In this document: positions 17,652 through 26,629 of the stretch, piece by piece | How the letters are laid out: each line of letters starts with the position of its first letter | Numbering within the stretch: the first letter of the stretch is position 1 | NCBI RefSeq assembly: GCF_001705435.1 | Contig: NZ_MDEN01000062.1 | Location: forward strand, 186,001-250,000 | DNA from: Pseudomonas graminis | GTDB taxonomy: Bacteria > Pseudomonadota > Gammaproteobacteria > Pseudomonadales > Pseudomonadaceae | Direction: 5' to 3' | Length of the DNA: 64,000 nucleotides | Program-made: the position numbers and the translations under genes | Notes under the pieces: model-generated | The model's database searches: none | Told to the model about the DNA's origin: nothing | Seen by the model: the letters and a program-made list of their open reading frames with translations, nothing else

Positions 17652-17750
17652 TGCTGAAAACTCCTTTTGCTGAAGCCGGCAGGATGCGCGTAACGTTTAT
17701 CCGCTTAAAAGACGTGACGTTATCAGGGTATACGAACTAACAGGATCATC

Positions 17751-18644
17751 ATGGCCAACCCGTCTGTTCATTTGCTGGGCACGTATCTGAAGGATTGCCG
17801 GGCGCGTCTGGATCCGGCCAGTTTCGGTTTTTCCGGCCGACGACGTACGCCGGGTTTGCGCCGGGAAGAAGTCGCGCAGCGCGCCAATATCAGCGCGACC
17901 TGGTACACGTGGCTGGAGCAGGGGCGGGGCGGTGCACCCTCGGCCCAAGTGCTGAACCGGATTGCCGAAAGTCTGTTGATGACCGCACCCGAGCGCGAGC
18001 ACGTGTTCATGCTCGCCTTCGGCCATCCGCCGGAAGTGGTCTACAGCGCGCCTGACGGGGTGACGCCGCGCTTGCAACGCGTCCTCGATACCCTGGCGTT
18101 CAGCCCCGCGTTTATCAAGACGGCGACGTGGGACGTGCTGGCTTGGAACACCGCAGCGGCGGCGGTCTTCACCGACTACAGCCTGCTGCCGGTTGGGCAG
18201 CGGAACATCTTGCGCCTGATGTTCTGCAACCCGCGCGCCCAGGCCCGGCAGGCAGACTGGAACGCTGTCGCGCGTTTCATCGTCGCGGCGTTTCGGGGGG
18301 ACGCGACCCGCGCCGGTGCTGCTTCCGAGGTCACCCAGTTGGCTGAAGAACTGTGCACCCTGAGCCCCGAGTTTGCGGCGCTGTGGCAGGACAACGACGT
18401 GCGGCTTCAGGGCGAAGGCACCAAGCGCCTGCGCCACGATCCCCACGGAGTCATTGAGCTGGAATACTCCAATTTTGCGGTGGACGGACGACTGGACCTG
18501 TCGATGATCGTGTATAGCCCGGTCACCGCCGCCGATGCCGATCGTGTACGGGCGGTGATCGAAGACGCTGCCCGGCTAAAGCCGGCGCTTTCCGTGGGAC
18601 CGGCTTTAGCCGGGAAGGCGTCGGCAGTCGCACTGCAAAATTGA
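17751..18644 (+). CDS. HTH transcriptional regulator with MmyB-like ligand domain
   Basis: 297 residues. N-terminal HTH (RRRTPGLRREEVAQRANISA, then TWYTWLEQGRG) is diagnostic of the XRE-like family with a C-terminal MmyB/MLTR ligand-binding fold (TPRLQRVLDTLAFSPAFI..., VLAWNTAAAAVFTDY, HDPHGVIELEYSNFAVDGRLDLSMIVYSP). The native protein should end near residue 275. The last ~23 codons (RLKPALSVGPALAG...) are encoded by the REPIN array that starts at ~18571, so the original 3' end has been replaced by repeat DNA. Probable regulator of the divergent epimerase gene. Confidence 0.9.
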   Translation: MANPSVHLLGTYLKDCRARLDPASFGFSGRRRTPGLRREEVAQRANISATWYTWLEQGRGGAPSAQVLNRIAESLLMTAPEREHVFMLAFGHPPEVVYSAPDGVTPRLQRVLDTLAFSPAFIKTATWDVLAWNTAAAAVFTDYSLLPVGQRNILRLMFCNPRAQARQADWNAVARFIVAAFRGDATRAGAASEVTQLAEELCTLSPEFAALWQDNDVRLQGEGTKRLRHDPHGVIELEYSNFAVDGRLDLSMIVYSPVTAADADRVRAVIEDAARLKPALSVGPALAGKASAVALQN

Positions 18645-19281
18645 TGGCGTACGCACTGGCCTCTTCCCGGCTGAAGCCGGTCCTACTATGAAACCGCGTG
18701 CTCCCTGTAGGACCGGCTTTAGCCGGGAAGGCGTCGGCAGTCGCACTGCAAAATTGATGGCGTACGCACTGGCCTCTTCCTGGCTGAAGCCGGTCCCACT
18801 GACACCGTGCGCTTTCCGTGGGACCGGCTTTAGCCGGGAAAGCGTCGGCAGTCGCACTGCAAAATTGATGGCGTACGCACTGGCCTCTTCCCGGGTGAAG
18901 CCGGTCCTACTGACACCGCGCGCCCCCGTAGGACCGGCTTTAGCCGGGAAGGCGTCGGCAATCACGCTGCAAAATTGAGGGCGTCGCCGCTGGCCTGTTC
19001 CCGGCTGAAGCCGGTCCTACTGACACCGCGCGCTTTCCGTGGGACCGGCTTTAGCCGGGAAAGCGTCGGCAGTCGCACTGCAAAATTGATGGCGTACGCA
19101 CTGGCCTCTTCCCGGCTGAAGCCGGTCCTACTGACACCGCGCGCTTTCTGTGGGACCGGCTTTAGCCGGGAAGGCGTCGGCAATCACGCTGCAAAATTGA
19201 GGGCGTCGCCGCTGGCCTGTTCCCGGCTGAAGCCGGTCCTACAACGGGAAGGCGTCGGCAGTGGCGCTGCAAACTGAGGGC
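18571..19281. repeat. REPIN array: six tandem ~111-bp units plus partial ends
   Basis: Each unit has two inverted arms, GGACCGGCTTTAGCC(GGGAAG) and (CTTCCC)GGCTGAAGCCGGTCC, separated by ~45 bases, so it can fold into a long hairpin with about 21-bp arms (one mismatch). Left-arm CGGCTTTAGCC starts at 18601, 18714, 18825, 18935, 19046 and 19157. A lone right arm begins the array (18571) and a truncated unit ends it. Two loop types occur, A (GCAGTCGCACTGC) and B (GCAATCACGCTGC), in the order A A A B A B. The period (37 codons) keeps long meaningless frames open on both strands. Confidence 0.93.
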
Positions 19282-19283
19282 GT

Positions 19284-19484
19284 TCAAACCGGCTCGGAAG
19301 GGCTGGCCGCTCCAGGCGCGGATTCGGTCGTGGGATCTGAAGCGGCTTCAGCATTCGCCTCCGCCGCCAGCTTCAACCGGTCGGCCTTGCTGATGTATAT
19401 GTCTTTGTTCTTCGGCGCCAGTTTGGCACTTGCCTTTTTTGCGTTGGCTTTGAGTATCTGGTTGAGTTTCTTGCGACGGTTCAT
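19284..19484 (-). CDS. DUF2986 family small protein
   Basis: 66 residues. The N-terminus MNRRKKLNQILKANAKKASA and the motif KLAPKNKDIYISKADRLKLA are the signature of DUF2986, a small, very basic family widespread in Pseudomonas and other gammaproteobacteria. The C-terminal third is Ala/Glu/Pro-rich and looks disordered. Function unknown to me; RNA or ribosome association is conceivable given the charge. Its 3' end lies at the border of the REPIN array. Confidence 0.8.
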   Translation of the reverse strand: MNRRKKLNQILKANAKKASAKLAPKNKDIYISKADRLKLAAEANAEAASDPTTESAPGAASPSEPV

Positions 19485-19648
19485 GCCTGTTTACCCGGTG
19501 TGCAGATGCTGGACGGTGAAAAGGCAGGCAGTGAATCAGATCGCCGGTCAATCTGCCACACGCGTCTGGCACTATTGCCCCGAACGGGCATGAAACGTCA
19601 CAGCATGCTGAACCTGTCCAGCCACGAAGAAATTGTAGAGAGCCCACA

Positions 19649-20275
19649 ATGGACCTTGAAGACAGCTCATACCTGACCACCGTACAGGCACTGGAAGCGG
19701 TGTATGGCCCGATCGCGCCGCCGTCCCTGGTCAAGGAAGTCGACCACATCCACCCGGTCTACCGGTCGTTCATCGAAGCGGCGTCCTTCGTGATCCTCGC
19801 CTCGTCGGGCGCTGGCGGCCTGGATGCTTCGCCGCGGGGCGATCAGCCGGGCTTCGTGCACATCGAAGACAGCAAAACGCTGTATCTGCCGGACCGGCGC
19901 GGCAACAACCGCATCGACACCCTGCGTAACATCGTCGAAGACCCGCGCGTCGCACTGCTGTTTCTCGTCCCGGGCGTCGGCGAAACCCTGCGCGTCAACG
20001 GCACGGCGCAGATATCCATCTCACCGAAGCTGCTGGAGCGTTTTGCCGTGGACGGGAAGCCGCCGAAATCGGTGCTGCGCATCACCGTCACCAGCGTCTA
20101 TTTCCAGTGCAGCCGAGCGGTAATCAGGGCAGGGCTGTGGGATGCGTCAAAGCAGGTGCCGCGCAGCGCGTTGCCGACAGCGGGGCAGATTCTCAAAGAG
20201 GTGTCCCAGGCGGCCATCGACGGCGAGGCGTATGACAAGGCGCTGCCGGGCCGAATCGCCGACACGCTTTACTAA
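19649..20275 (+). CDS. Pyridoxamine 5'-phosphate oxidase-family (FMN) protein
   Basis: 208 residues, split-barrel flavoprotein of the MSMEG_1061 type. Visible: LVKEVDHIHPVYRSFIEAASFVILASSG, then DASPRGDQPGFVHIED, LYLPDRRGNNRIDTLRNI (FMN phosphate contacts) and LLFLVPGVGETLRVNG. These proteins bind FMN or F420 and act as small-molecule oxidoreductases; the substrate is unknown. ATG at 19649; the stop lies ~110 bases before the LysR gene. Confidence 0.9.
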   Translation: MDLEDSSYLTTVQALEAVYGPIAPPSLVKEVDHIHPVYRSFIEAASFVILASSGAGGLDASPRGDQPGFVHIEDSKTLYLPDRRGNNRIDTLRNIVEDPRVALLFLVPGVGETLRVNGTAQISISPKLLERFAVDGKPPKSVLRITVTSVYFQCSRAVIRAGLWDASKQVPRSALPTAGQILKEVSQAAIDGEAYDKALPGRIADTLY

Positions 20276-20383
20276 GTCATTCCGTCGAGCCCGGGGCGAG
20301 CCGCGCGACTTGCCCCGGGATAGCTCGTCGACAGGTTCCGCTTTACCATTGATGCCCGTCTACGATCAAAGCGACGACATGCC

Positions 20384-21292
20384 GTGAACATCCACTTCGA
20401 CCTCAATGACCTCCAGGCTTTTCGCGCGGTGGTTGAAAAGCAGGGCTTTCGCCGGGCGGCCGAGTCCATCCGCATCACCCAGTCGGCGCTGAGCCGTCGC
20501 ATCGAAAAGCTTGAGTCCGCCCTGGGGGTCAAACTGTTTGAGCGGACCACGCGAAAGGTCTCGCTGACCAACGTCGGGCGGGCGTTCTTGCCACAGGTCG
20601 AACGGCTACTGGATGACCTGGACCTGGCCCTGCTCAGCATCGGCGATGGCGGCGCCAACCGCAGGGGCACCCTGACCGTGGCCTGCGTGCCGTCTGCGGC
20701 GTACTACTTCCTGCCCCATGCGATCCGCAGCTTTCACGCGCAATACCCGCTGATCAACATCAGACTGATCGACGTGTCGGCCAATGAAGTGAGCGCGGCG
20801 GTGGCGTCCGGCGAAGCCGATTTCGGGGTGAGTTTCACCGGCAACCTGGCGCCGGAAATCGAGTTCAGTCCGCTGCTCGAAGAGCACTACGTCGTTGCCT
20901 GCCGCCGCGACCATCCGCTGTCCACCCTCGACACCGTCACCTGGGCTCAGGCGTGTGAGCACGAGTGCATTACGCTGGATAAATCTTCGGGCAATCGCCT
21001 GGTGCTGGATCGCGCGCTTTCCGGATTGCAGCCGGGCAGGAACAGCGTTTGCGAAGCGCGGCACGTGACCACGGTGCTGGGGCTGGTCGAGGCGGGGCTG
21101 GGCATTGCGGTGGTTCCGTCCATTGCCATGCCAATCTCCGCCCACCCGATTCTGGCGAAAGTGAGGCTGGTGGAGCCGGAGGTGGTCAGGCAGATGGGAG
21201 TGCTAAAACGCCGCGGACGCACATTGACGCCCGCGGCACTGGAACTGGAGCAGCGAATTCGCGCGCTGCCCGGGACGTTACCGCGGGACTGA
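20384..21292 (+). CDS. LysR family transcriptional regulator
   Basis: 302 residues, GTG start at 20384. N-terminal winged HTH (DLQAFRAVVEKQGFRRAAES...TQSALSRRIEKLE) followed by the type-2 periplasmic-binding-like effector domain (RGTLTVACVPSAAYYFLPHAIRSF...). The 3' end overlaps the convergent solute-binding-protein gene by 15 bases. In similar Pseudomonas loci this LysR accompanies the CitA/TcuC transporter pair and probably regulates it, but here it is convergent, so the link is inference. Confidence 0.92.
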   Translation: MNIHFDLNDLQAFRAVVEKQGFRRAAESIRITQSALSRRIEKLESALGVKLFERTTRKVSLTNVGRAFLPQVERLLDDLDLALLSIGDGGANRRGTLTVACVPSAAYYFLPHAIRSFHAQYPLINIRLIDVSANEVSAAVASGEADFGVSFTGNLAPEIEFSPLLEEHYVVACRRDHPLSTLDTVTWAQACEHECITLDKSSGNRLVLDRALSGLQPGRNSVCEARHVTTVLGLVEAGLGIAVVPSIAMPISAHPILAKVRLVEPEVVRQMGVLKRRGRTLTPAALELEQRIRALPGTLPRD

Positions 21293-22054
21293 GTCCAGGC
21301 CGGTTTCGCGGATGCTGGCCTGCGCGTCGGGGGACGACAGGAACTTGAGCAGTGCCTTCGCTTCCACGGGGTGATCGGCATTTTTCGGAATGCCGGCGGC
21401 ATAGCGGGTCACCGACTGCACGTCTTCCGGAATCTTGCCGACGAAGGTTACGCCCGGGATCGGCAACAATTCTGCGACCTGCTGGAAGCCGAGCTGGTAG
21501 TCACCCTTGGCCACGACGGAGGCCACCGGAATGCGCTCGATCATCTTGCTTTTGGGCGCCATCTGCGGCTGAACGCCGAGCTTCATGAAGAGCTCTTTCT
21601 CGATGTAGACGCCGCTTGCGCTGTCTGAATAAGCCACTGACTTGGCCGCCAGCAAGGTCTGTTTCAGCTCGGCATCGGTGCCGATGGCCGGTTTGTCGGC
21701 GCCGGCCTTCACCACCATGCCGATGCGCGAGTCCGCCAGTTCCACACGCGAGCCGGCGTCGACCTTGCCCTGTTTGATCAAGTCATCCAGGGCGTAGCCC
21801 ACCATGATCACCACATCGGCGTGCTCGCCGCGACTCAACCGGTTGGGGATGGCTTCCGCCGCTTTACCCATCGACGGGCCGAGCACGGTTTTCAGCGTAT
21901 TGCCGCTGTGCTCGGCGTACTCCGGCCCGAGGTGCTGATAGGCCGCAGTAAAGCCGCCCGAGGTCATGACGGTCAGCTCTTCGGCGTGCGCAAGATTGCC
22001 GTAGGCGCAGCTGGTCAGCGCCATAACGCAGAGGGGTTTAAGTAAAGAATTCAT
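21278..22054 (-). CDS. Periplasmic substrate-binding protein (molybdate-binding-like fold)
   Basis: 258 residues from the ATG at 22054. Signal peptide 1-24 (hydrophobic core LCVMALTSCAYG, cleavage after AHA). The mature part starts ELTVMTSGGFTAAYQHL and contains RLSRGEHADVVIM, matching the bacterial extracellular solute-binding family SBP_bac_11 (ModA-like). There is no ABC permease or ATPase nearby. It follows the MHS transporter gene by 11 bases in the same direction, so the two form an operon. It probably binds a carboxylate, not molybdate; that is inference. Confidence 0.88.
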   Translation of the reverse strand: MNSLLKPLCVMALTSCAYGNLAHAEELTVMTSGGFTAAYQHLGPEYAEHSGNTLKTVLGPSMGKAAEAIPNRLSRGEHADVVIMVGYALDDLIKQGKVDAGSRVELADSRIGMVVKAGADKPAIGTDAELKQTLLAAKSVAYSDSASGVYIEKELFMKLGVQPQMAPKSKMIERIPVASVVAKGDYQLGFQQVAELLPIPGVTFVGKIPEDVQSVTRYAAGIPKNADHPVEAKALLKFLSSPDAQASIRETGLDSVPR

Positions 22055-22065
22055 GACAGGGTCCT

Positions 22066-23364
22066 TCAAGCAGTGGCGAGTGACTGAGTGGCGAGACGGC
22101 GGTACAGCACCAGCGTCGCGGTAAAAGCGCACAGGGCGGCGAAGATCATCCAGTAAGCCGGCGCTGCCTTATCCCCGGTCAGGTGAATGAGCCAGGTCGA
22201 AACCGCCGGCGTGAAGCCACCGAAGATCGCTGTCGCCAGGCTGTAGGCGAGGGAGAAACCCGCGACGCGCACCTCGACGGGCATCATTTCGGTGAGCGCC
22301 GGAATCATCGCGCCGTTGTAAATACCGTAGAGAAACGAGAACCACAGCAGCACTTCGAGCATGTGGGCAAAGGTCGGCGCCTGGGCCAGGAATGACAGCG
22401 CCGGATACGCCGTGACCAGCGTCAGCAATGACATCGCCAGCAGCAGCGGCTTGCGTCCCAGTCGGTCACTCAGGGCGCCGCCGATGGGCAGCCACAAGAA
22501 GTTCGAGACCCCCACCAGCAGGGTCACGATCAGGGCGTCACTGGTGCTGAGCTGCAGCACCGAGCGGCCGAAGGTCGGTGCGTACACGGTGATCATGTAA
22601 AAGGCGGTGGTCGTCATTGCCACCATCAGCATGCCGAGGATCACCACACTGGCGTTGCCGAGGAGGGTGGCGAACACCTCCTTCATCGTCGGGCGGTGTT
22701 TGCGCGTGGTGAATTCTGCGGTTTCTTCAAGGCTGCGGCGCAGCAGGAAAATGAACGGGATGATCAGGCAGCCGACGGCAAACGGAATGCGCCAGCCCCA
22801 CGCCGACAGTTCGGCCGGGGCAAGCCATTGATTGAGCCCGTAACCCAGGGCGGCGGCGACGACGATGGCCACCTGCTGACTGGCCGATTGCCAACTGGCG
22901 TAGAAACCCTTGCGCCCCGGCGTTGCCATTTCGGCGAGGTAGACGGACACGCCGCCCATCTCTGCGCCGGCGGAGAATCCCTGCAGCAGCCGTCCGAGCA
23001 AGACCAGCGCCGGTGCCCAGAGGCCGATCGTGGCATAACCCGGCACCAGGACAATCAGCAACGTGCCGCTGGCCATGATCGCCAGCGTCACGATCAGGCC
23101 GCGACGGCGGCCGACATCATCGATGTACGCGCCCAGCAGCACGGCGCCCAGGGGTCGCATCAGGAAGCCTGCACCGAACACAGCGAAGGTCATCATCAAC
23201 GAGGCGAATTCGTTGCTGGCGGGGAAGAAGGCGGAGGCGATCTGGGTGGCGTAGAAGCCGAAGAGGAAGAAGTCGAACTGTTCAAGAAAGTTTCCGGAGG
23301 TGACCCGGAAGACCATTCCTGCCCTGGACTTCCCGGAGGAGGTCTGGCTTGGCGGCTGATGCAT
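22066..23364 (-). CDS. MHS-family citrate/tricarballylate:H+ symporter (CitA/TcuC type)
   Basis: 432 residues from the ATG at 23364 (GGAG seven bases upstream); twelve predicted helices. The N-terminal block [20 protein letters not shown], the loop [13 protein letters not shown] and [20 protein letters not shown] closely follow enteric CitA and Salmonella TcuC as I remember them. It should import citrate, tricarballylate or a related tricarboxylate with protons across the inner membrane. The TcuA/TcuB oxidation enzymes are not next to it. First gene of the pair with the solute-binding protein. Confidence 0.88.
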   Translation of the reverse strand: MHQPPSQTSSGKSRAGMVFRVTSGNFLEQFDFFLFGFYATQIASAFFPASNEFASLMMTFAVFGAGFLMRPLGAVLLGAYIDDVGRRRGLIVTLAIMASGTLLIVLVPGYATIGLWAPALVLLGRLLQGFSAGAEMGGVSVYLAEMATPGRKGFYASWQSASQQVAIVVAAALGYGLNQWLAPAELSAWGWRIPFAVGCLIIPFIFLLRRSLEETAEFTTRKHRPTMKEVFATLLGNASVVILGMLMVAMTTTAFYMITVYAPTFGRSVLQLSTSDALIVTLLVGVSNFLWLPIGGALSDRLGRKPLLLAMSLLTLVTAYPALSFLAQAPTFAHMLEVLLWFSFLYGIYNGAMIPALTEMMPVEVRVAGFSLAYSLATAIFGGFTPAVSTWLIHLTGDKAAPAYWMIFAALCAFTATLVLYRRLATQSLATA

Positions 23365-23555
23365 GTTGTTCTCCAGCGTTTTTTTTGAGTTTGTAAGCGC
23401 TTGTAACTGGAGATTCTGTGGCAATTTTCAGACGACGATAATCGTTATTTTTTCATCCTTTGATGCATGGATCAGATCAATCGAAAGGCGGTAGCGTTTC
23501 CCGACAGGCCATGGAAACGTCGGCAGCCGTGAGCCACGGCCGCCAACAGAAACCG

Positions 23556-24431
23556 CTAGCTGGCTTGGGTGCCTTTGAGCATCAGCGCCTTCACGTCCGG
23601 CTGAACCTGATTCACCGCGCCGAGGTACTCGATCAACTCGGCCGCCCGACTGCCGCGCAATCCGGCGGTGGTCAGGGACTTGTCGCGCACGTAGGTGTAG
23701 AGCCCGGAGACGGCGAACGTCTTGAGCTGGGCGATGTGCTTCGACTGCTCAGGCAAGGTGTTCTGGAACGCGTCACTCTGGAAGAAACGACGACGCGCCA
23801 GTGGCGAGGTGAACGCGATTTCCAGCACGGCCAATTCGGCACGCGCCGGGTTGGCGAAGTGCGCGACGTTGGGCGCAGGTGGGTGCTGGCCGTCGTTTTC
23901 GAAGGGGTCGCACAGGTGCAGACAAACCTTGACCACGTCGTCGGCCGCCGCCAGCAGCGGCCCCAGGTCTGACTTCAGGTACGCGTGCAGCTGCGCCAGG
24001 GTCTCCCGCGGGCTGAAGTGGATGTGAATCCGGTCAAAGGTGTCGGTGCCGTTGAACCGCTCATCCGCCAGCGCGTTGGTCAGGGTCAGCGAGCCGTCAT
24101 GCAGGGCGTAGGCCAGAGTTTCGTCGAACATGTTCTGCTCGTCCGAGAACAGGATCGGGCTGGCCTCCTGAAACAGCTTCTGGTCAGCGGCGGACTCGAA
24201 ACCGATCTCCACGCCACCGTCCAGTTCGTAATCCTGGATCTCGCTGATGCCATCGGCCAGCGGCCACAGGTGCGCATCCTGCTGCCGGGAAAAGTGGTGC
24301 TGGATGTACAAGCCAAGGCCCGGAAGCCGCGAGCACAGCGGGCCGTGGACGTCACGCCAGTAATGAGCGAATACGTCGTGGGGCACGCGCTCTCGGCGTT
24401 TGACGGTCGTGTAGCTGTTGATCTCGATCAT
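23556..24431 (-). CDS. EthD domain-containing protein
   Basis: 291 residues. The N-terminus has the EthD-type ferredoxin-like fold: VPHDVFAHYWRDVHGPLCSRLPGLGLYIQ. A second, weaker half from ~130 (IHIHFSPRETLAQLHAYLKSDLGPLL...VVKVCLHLCDPF) has a similar length and strand pattern, so the protein may be a two-domain EthD. EthD proteins act in degradation of ethers or in cofactor-free aromatic/quinone reactions; the substrate here is unknown. The 190-base gap to the transporter gene is AT-rich. Confidence 0.78.
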   Translation of the reverse strand: MIEINSYTTVKRRERVPHDVFAHYWRDVHGPLCSRLPGLGLYIQHHFSRQQDAHLWPLADGISEIQDYELDGGVEIGFESAADQKLFQEASPILFSDEQNMFDETLAYALHDGSLTLTNALADERFNGTDTFDRIHIHFSPRETLAQLHAYLKSDLGPLLAAADDVVKVCLHLCDPFENDGQHPPAPNVAHFANPARAELAVLEIAFTSPLARRRFFQSDAFQNTLPEQSKHIAQLKTFAVSGLYTYVRDKSLTTAGLRGSRAAELIEYLGAVNQVQPDVKALMLKGTQAS

Positions 24432-24504
24432 GGGGCACCTGTCAGTCGGGAAATGTTCAGTCGTAGTGATCGGATGCAGGTGCCGCCGCAGGGTTCAACG
24501 CGTT

Positions 24505-24753
24505 TTACCGGACGTCATCGCTCGCCGCCTGGGTGACGCGAATGTCCGTCAGCCCGAGCTGGCTGGCCTGTTCGATGATTTCATCCGGTTCGGCATCGGC
24601 ATTGGGCATGATCAGGCTGTTTTCGCTGTCGCCGAAATGCAGCTCAAGCAGGTGCATCGCGGCGTCGGACGCTGACAACGCTGGCAGATTCAGCTCGAAG
24701 CGATGGGTGCGGGGTTGGTCTTTGAAGCGATAGTCAACTGAGAAAACAAGCAT
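24505..24753 (-). CDS. Conserved hypothetical protein, 82 residues
   Basis: I chose the ATG at 24753 because GGAG sits six bases upstream; an in-frame ATG four codons earlier is possible. The acidic protein has a beta-rich N-terminus (MLVFSVDYRFKDQPRTHRFEL) and a helix-strand C-terminus (IIEQASQLGLTDIRVTQ), a compact alpha/beta layout. No family recognised. It stands between the EthD and NYN genes, all leftward, with 32 bases to the NYN stop. Confidence 0.7.
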   Translation of the reverse strand: MLVFSVDYRFKDQPRTHRFELNLPALSASDAAMHLLELHFGDSENSLIMPNADAEPDEIIEQASQLGLTDIRVTQAASDDVR

Positions 24754-24785
24754 GGAGGGCTCCATAAATGAAACAGGCTGATGGG

Positions 24786-25580
24786 TTATTTACCGTTTTG
24801 TCTGTGCCGGACGTACATCACCGCCGTGCCACTGGACGCGGGTCTGGCCTGCAGCTCGAAGGCTTGCGGGTAGCCCTTGATCAGGTCGCTGAGCTTTCTG
24901 TACCCATGGGTGCGCGGGTCGAATTCCGGTCGCAGCTTGGTGATGTTGGTGCCCAGGGCGCCTAGCTGCACCCAGCCGTCTTCGTCGGCAATGTCGTCGA
25001 GGATTTTCGCGATGAAACTGATGGGCGCTTTGGGACGCTTCTGGGTGTCCGCGGCCGCGGGTTTTGCCACGTCCGACTGCGCGGGCGCGTCGAGCGGCTG
25101 CTCTGTGCTGGCGGCAGCGATGACCTCTTCGCGGAGCAGTTCGATGTAGATGAATTTGTCGCAGGCCGCCACGAACGGCCGGGGCGTTTTCTCTTCTCCG
25201 AAGCCAATCACGGTCAGGCCTTCTTCGCGCAGTCGCGAGGCCAGGCGGGTGAAGTCGCTGTCACTGGAGACCAGGCAAAAGCCGTCGAAGCGCCGCGTGT
25301 ACAGCAGGTCCATGGCGTCGATGATCAGCGAGCTGTCGGTGGCGTTCTTGCCTTTGGTGTAGGCGAATTGCTGGATAGGCTGGATCGAGTGATCCAGCAG
25401 GACCTTTTTCCAGCCGCCGAGCTGCGGCCCGGTCCAGTCGCCGTAGATGCGCTTGACGCTGGCGACGCCATATTTGGCGATTTCTTCGAACAGACCTTCG
25501 ACGATGGCGGCGGGGGCGTTGTCCGCATCAATGAGAACGGCGAGGTGCTTTTGTGCGTGGCTGGAGGGGTGCGTGGCCAT
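24786..25580 (-). CDS. NYN domain ribonuclease with C-terminal OST-HTH/LOTUS domain
   Basis: 264 residues from the ATG at 25580 (AAGGAAG upstream). Residues ~10-150 are a PIN-like NYN nuclease domain: LAVLIDADNAPA with D18 and D20, a central KNATDSSLIIDAMDLL, and FCLVSSDSDFTRLASRLREEG, supplying the acidic metal ligands. A charged linker follows to ~195, then an OST-HTH/LOTUS-like domain (ISFIAKILDDIADEDGWVQLGALGTNI). It is predicted to cleave RNA, possibly guided by the LOTUS domain to structured or G-rich RNA. The target is unknown. Confidence 0.88.
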   Translation of the reverse strand: MATHPSSHAQKHLAVLIDADNAPAAIVEGLFEEIAKYGVASVKRIYGDWTGPQLGGWKKVLLDHSIQPIQQFAYTKGKNATDSSLIIDAMDLLYTRRFDGFCLVSSDSDFTRLASRLREEGLTVIGFGEEKTPRPFVAACDKFIYIELLREEVIAAASTEQPLDAPAQSDVAKPAAADTQKRPKAPISFIAKILDDIADEDGWVQLGALGTNITKLRPEFDPRTHGYRKLSDLIKGYPQAFELQARPASSGTAVMYVRHRQNGK

Positions 25581-25699
25581 GGATCTTCCTTGGCAGGGGA
25601 AAGCCACACCATACCTCCAAATCCTCACTGCCAACAGGCAACGAATTCCGTCTTCTGCGACTCGGTTCTTTCATTCAGCCAGGCGCAGGCAGCATCGGC

Positions 25700-26629
25700 T
25701 TATTCCGGCACGGGCGTGGGCAAGTCTGCGCCGCTGTGCCAGGCATGGAGGTTGGCCATGACCAGATCGGACATCGCCTGCCGGGTGTCCCAGGTGGCGC
25801 TGGCCATGTGCGGGGTGAGCAAGGCGTTGTCCAGATCCACAAGCGCAGCGATGGGGTGCGGCTCGTCTTCGTAGACGTCCAGCGCCGCGCCGGCCAGACG
25901 ACCCTCGGCGAGGACCCGGGCGAGGGCGGTTTCATCGACCACGCTGCCACGGCCGACGTTGATCAGATAGCCCTTGGGGCCCAGCGCCTCCAGCACCTTG
26001 GCGTCCACCAGATGATGGGTGCTGGCGCCGCCGCCGACTGCGACGACGAGAAAATCCACCGCGCCGGCCAGTTCCAGCGCTGACGGGTAATAGGTGTATG
26101 CCACGTCCTGAGGACGGCGACCGGTGTAGGCGATCGACATATCGAAGCCCTGGGCGCGGCGAGCGATGGCGGCGCCAATGCGACCGAGGCCAATGATGCC
26201 CAGGCGCGCCCGGCTGACCTTGCGGCTGAAGGCGATAGGCCCGTTTGCCCAGGCGCCCGAGCGGGTGAAACGGTCGGCGACGCGAAGGTTGCGCGCGATG
26301 CCCAGCATCAAGGCCATGGCAAAATCCGCCACGTCCTCGGTGAGCACATCGGGGGTGTGGGTGACGCGGATGCCACGCTCCCGCGCTGCCGTCACGTCGA
26401 CGCCGTCGTAGCCCACGCCAAACACAACGATGACTTCCAGCTCAGGGAGGCTGTCGATCAACTGACGGCTGACCGTGGATTCGCCATTGGCGACCATGGC
26501 GCGGATGTCGGCGGTCAATTCGCCGACGCCGGTGCCGTTTTGATCGGCGTCCACCACGTCGTAGGTCGCGTTCAGCGCGTCATCGAGCATGGCCGGCAAC
26601 CGGGCGATTTTAAGGAGCCTTGGCTTCAT
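25700..26629 (-). CDS. D-isomer 2-hydroxyacid dehydrogenase
   Basis: 309 residues. NAD(P) Rossmann motif GLGRIG in the centre; the catalytic triad is visible as Arg in VVFGVGYDGVD...NVGRGSVVDE, Glu in ALDVYEDEP and His in TPHMASAT. The pattern VFGVGYDGVDV and the Arg-rich cofactor loop (YTGRRPQ) suggest a glyoxylate/hydroxypyruvate reductase that prefers NADPH. The start overlaps the 3' end of the upstream MFS gene by 20 bases, so the two are translated together and the transporter probably brings in the hydroxyacid or its precursor. Confidence 0.9.
   Translation of the reverse strand: MKPRLLKIARLPAMLDDALNATYDVVDADQNGTGVGELTADIRAMVANGESTVSRQLIDSLPELEVIVVFGVGYDGVDVTAARERGIRVTHTPDVLTEDVADFAMALMLGIARNLRVADRFTRSGAWANGPIAFSRKVSRARLGIIGLGRIGAAIARRAQGFDMSIAYTGRRPQDVAYTYYPSALELAGAVDFLVVAVGGGASTHHLVDAKVLEALGPKGYLINVGRGSVVDETALARVLAEGRLAGAALDVYEDEPHPIAALVDLDNALLTPHMASATWDTRQAMSDLVMANLHAWHSGADLPTPVPE

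Noticed and set aside
18606..19277. Long open frames on both strands across the REPIN array (for example 18688-18978 +, 18606-18965 -, 18962-19183 -)
   Set aside because: They are translations of a ~111-bp repeat whose period is a multiple of three; the products are repetitive, lack ribosome sites and have no domain.
18571..19281. CRISPR array
   Set aside because: Repeats are ~111 bp with inverted arms and near-identical loops; there are no unique spacers and no cas genes.
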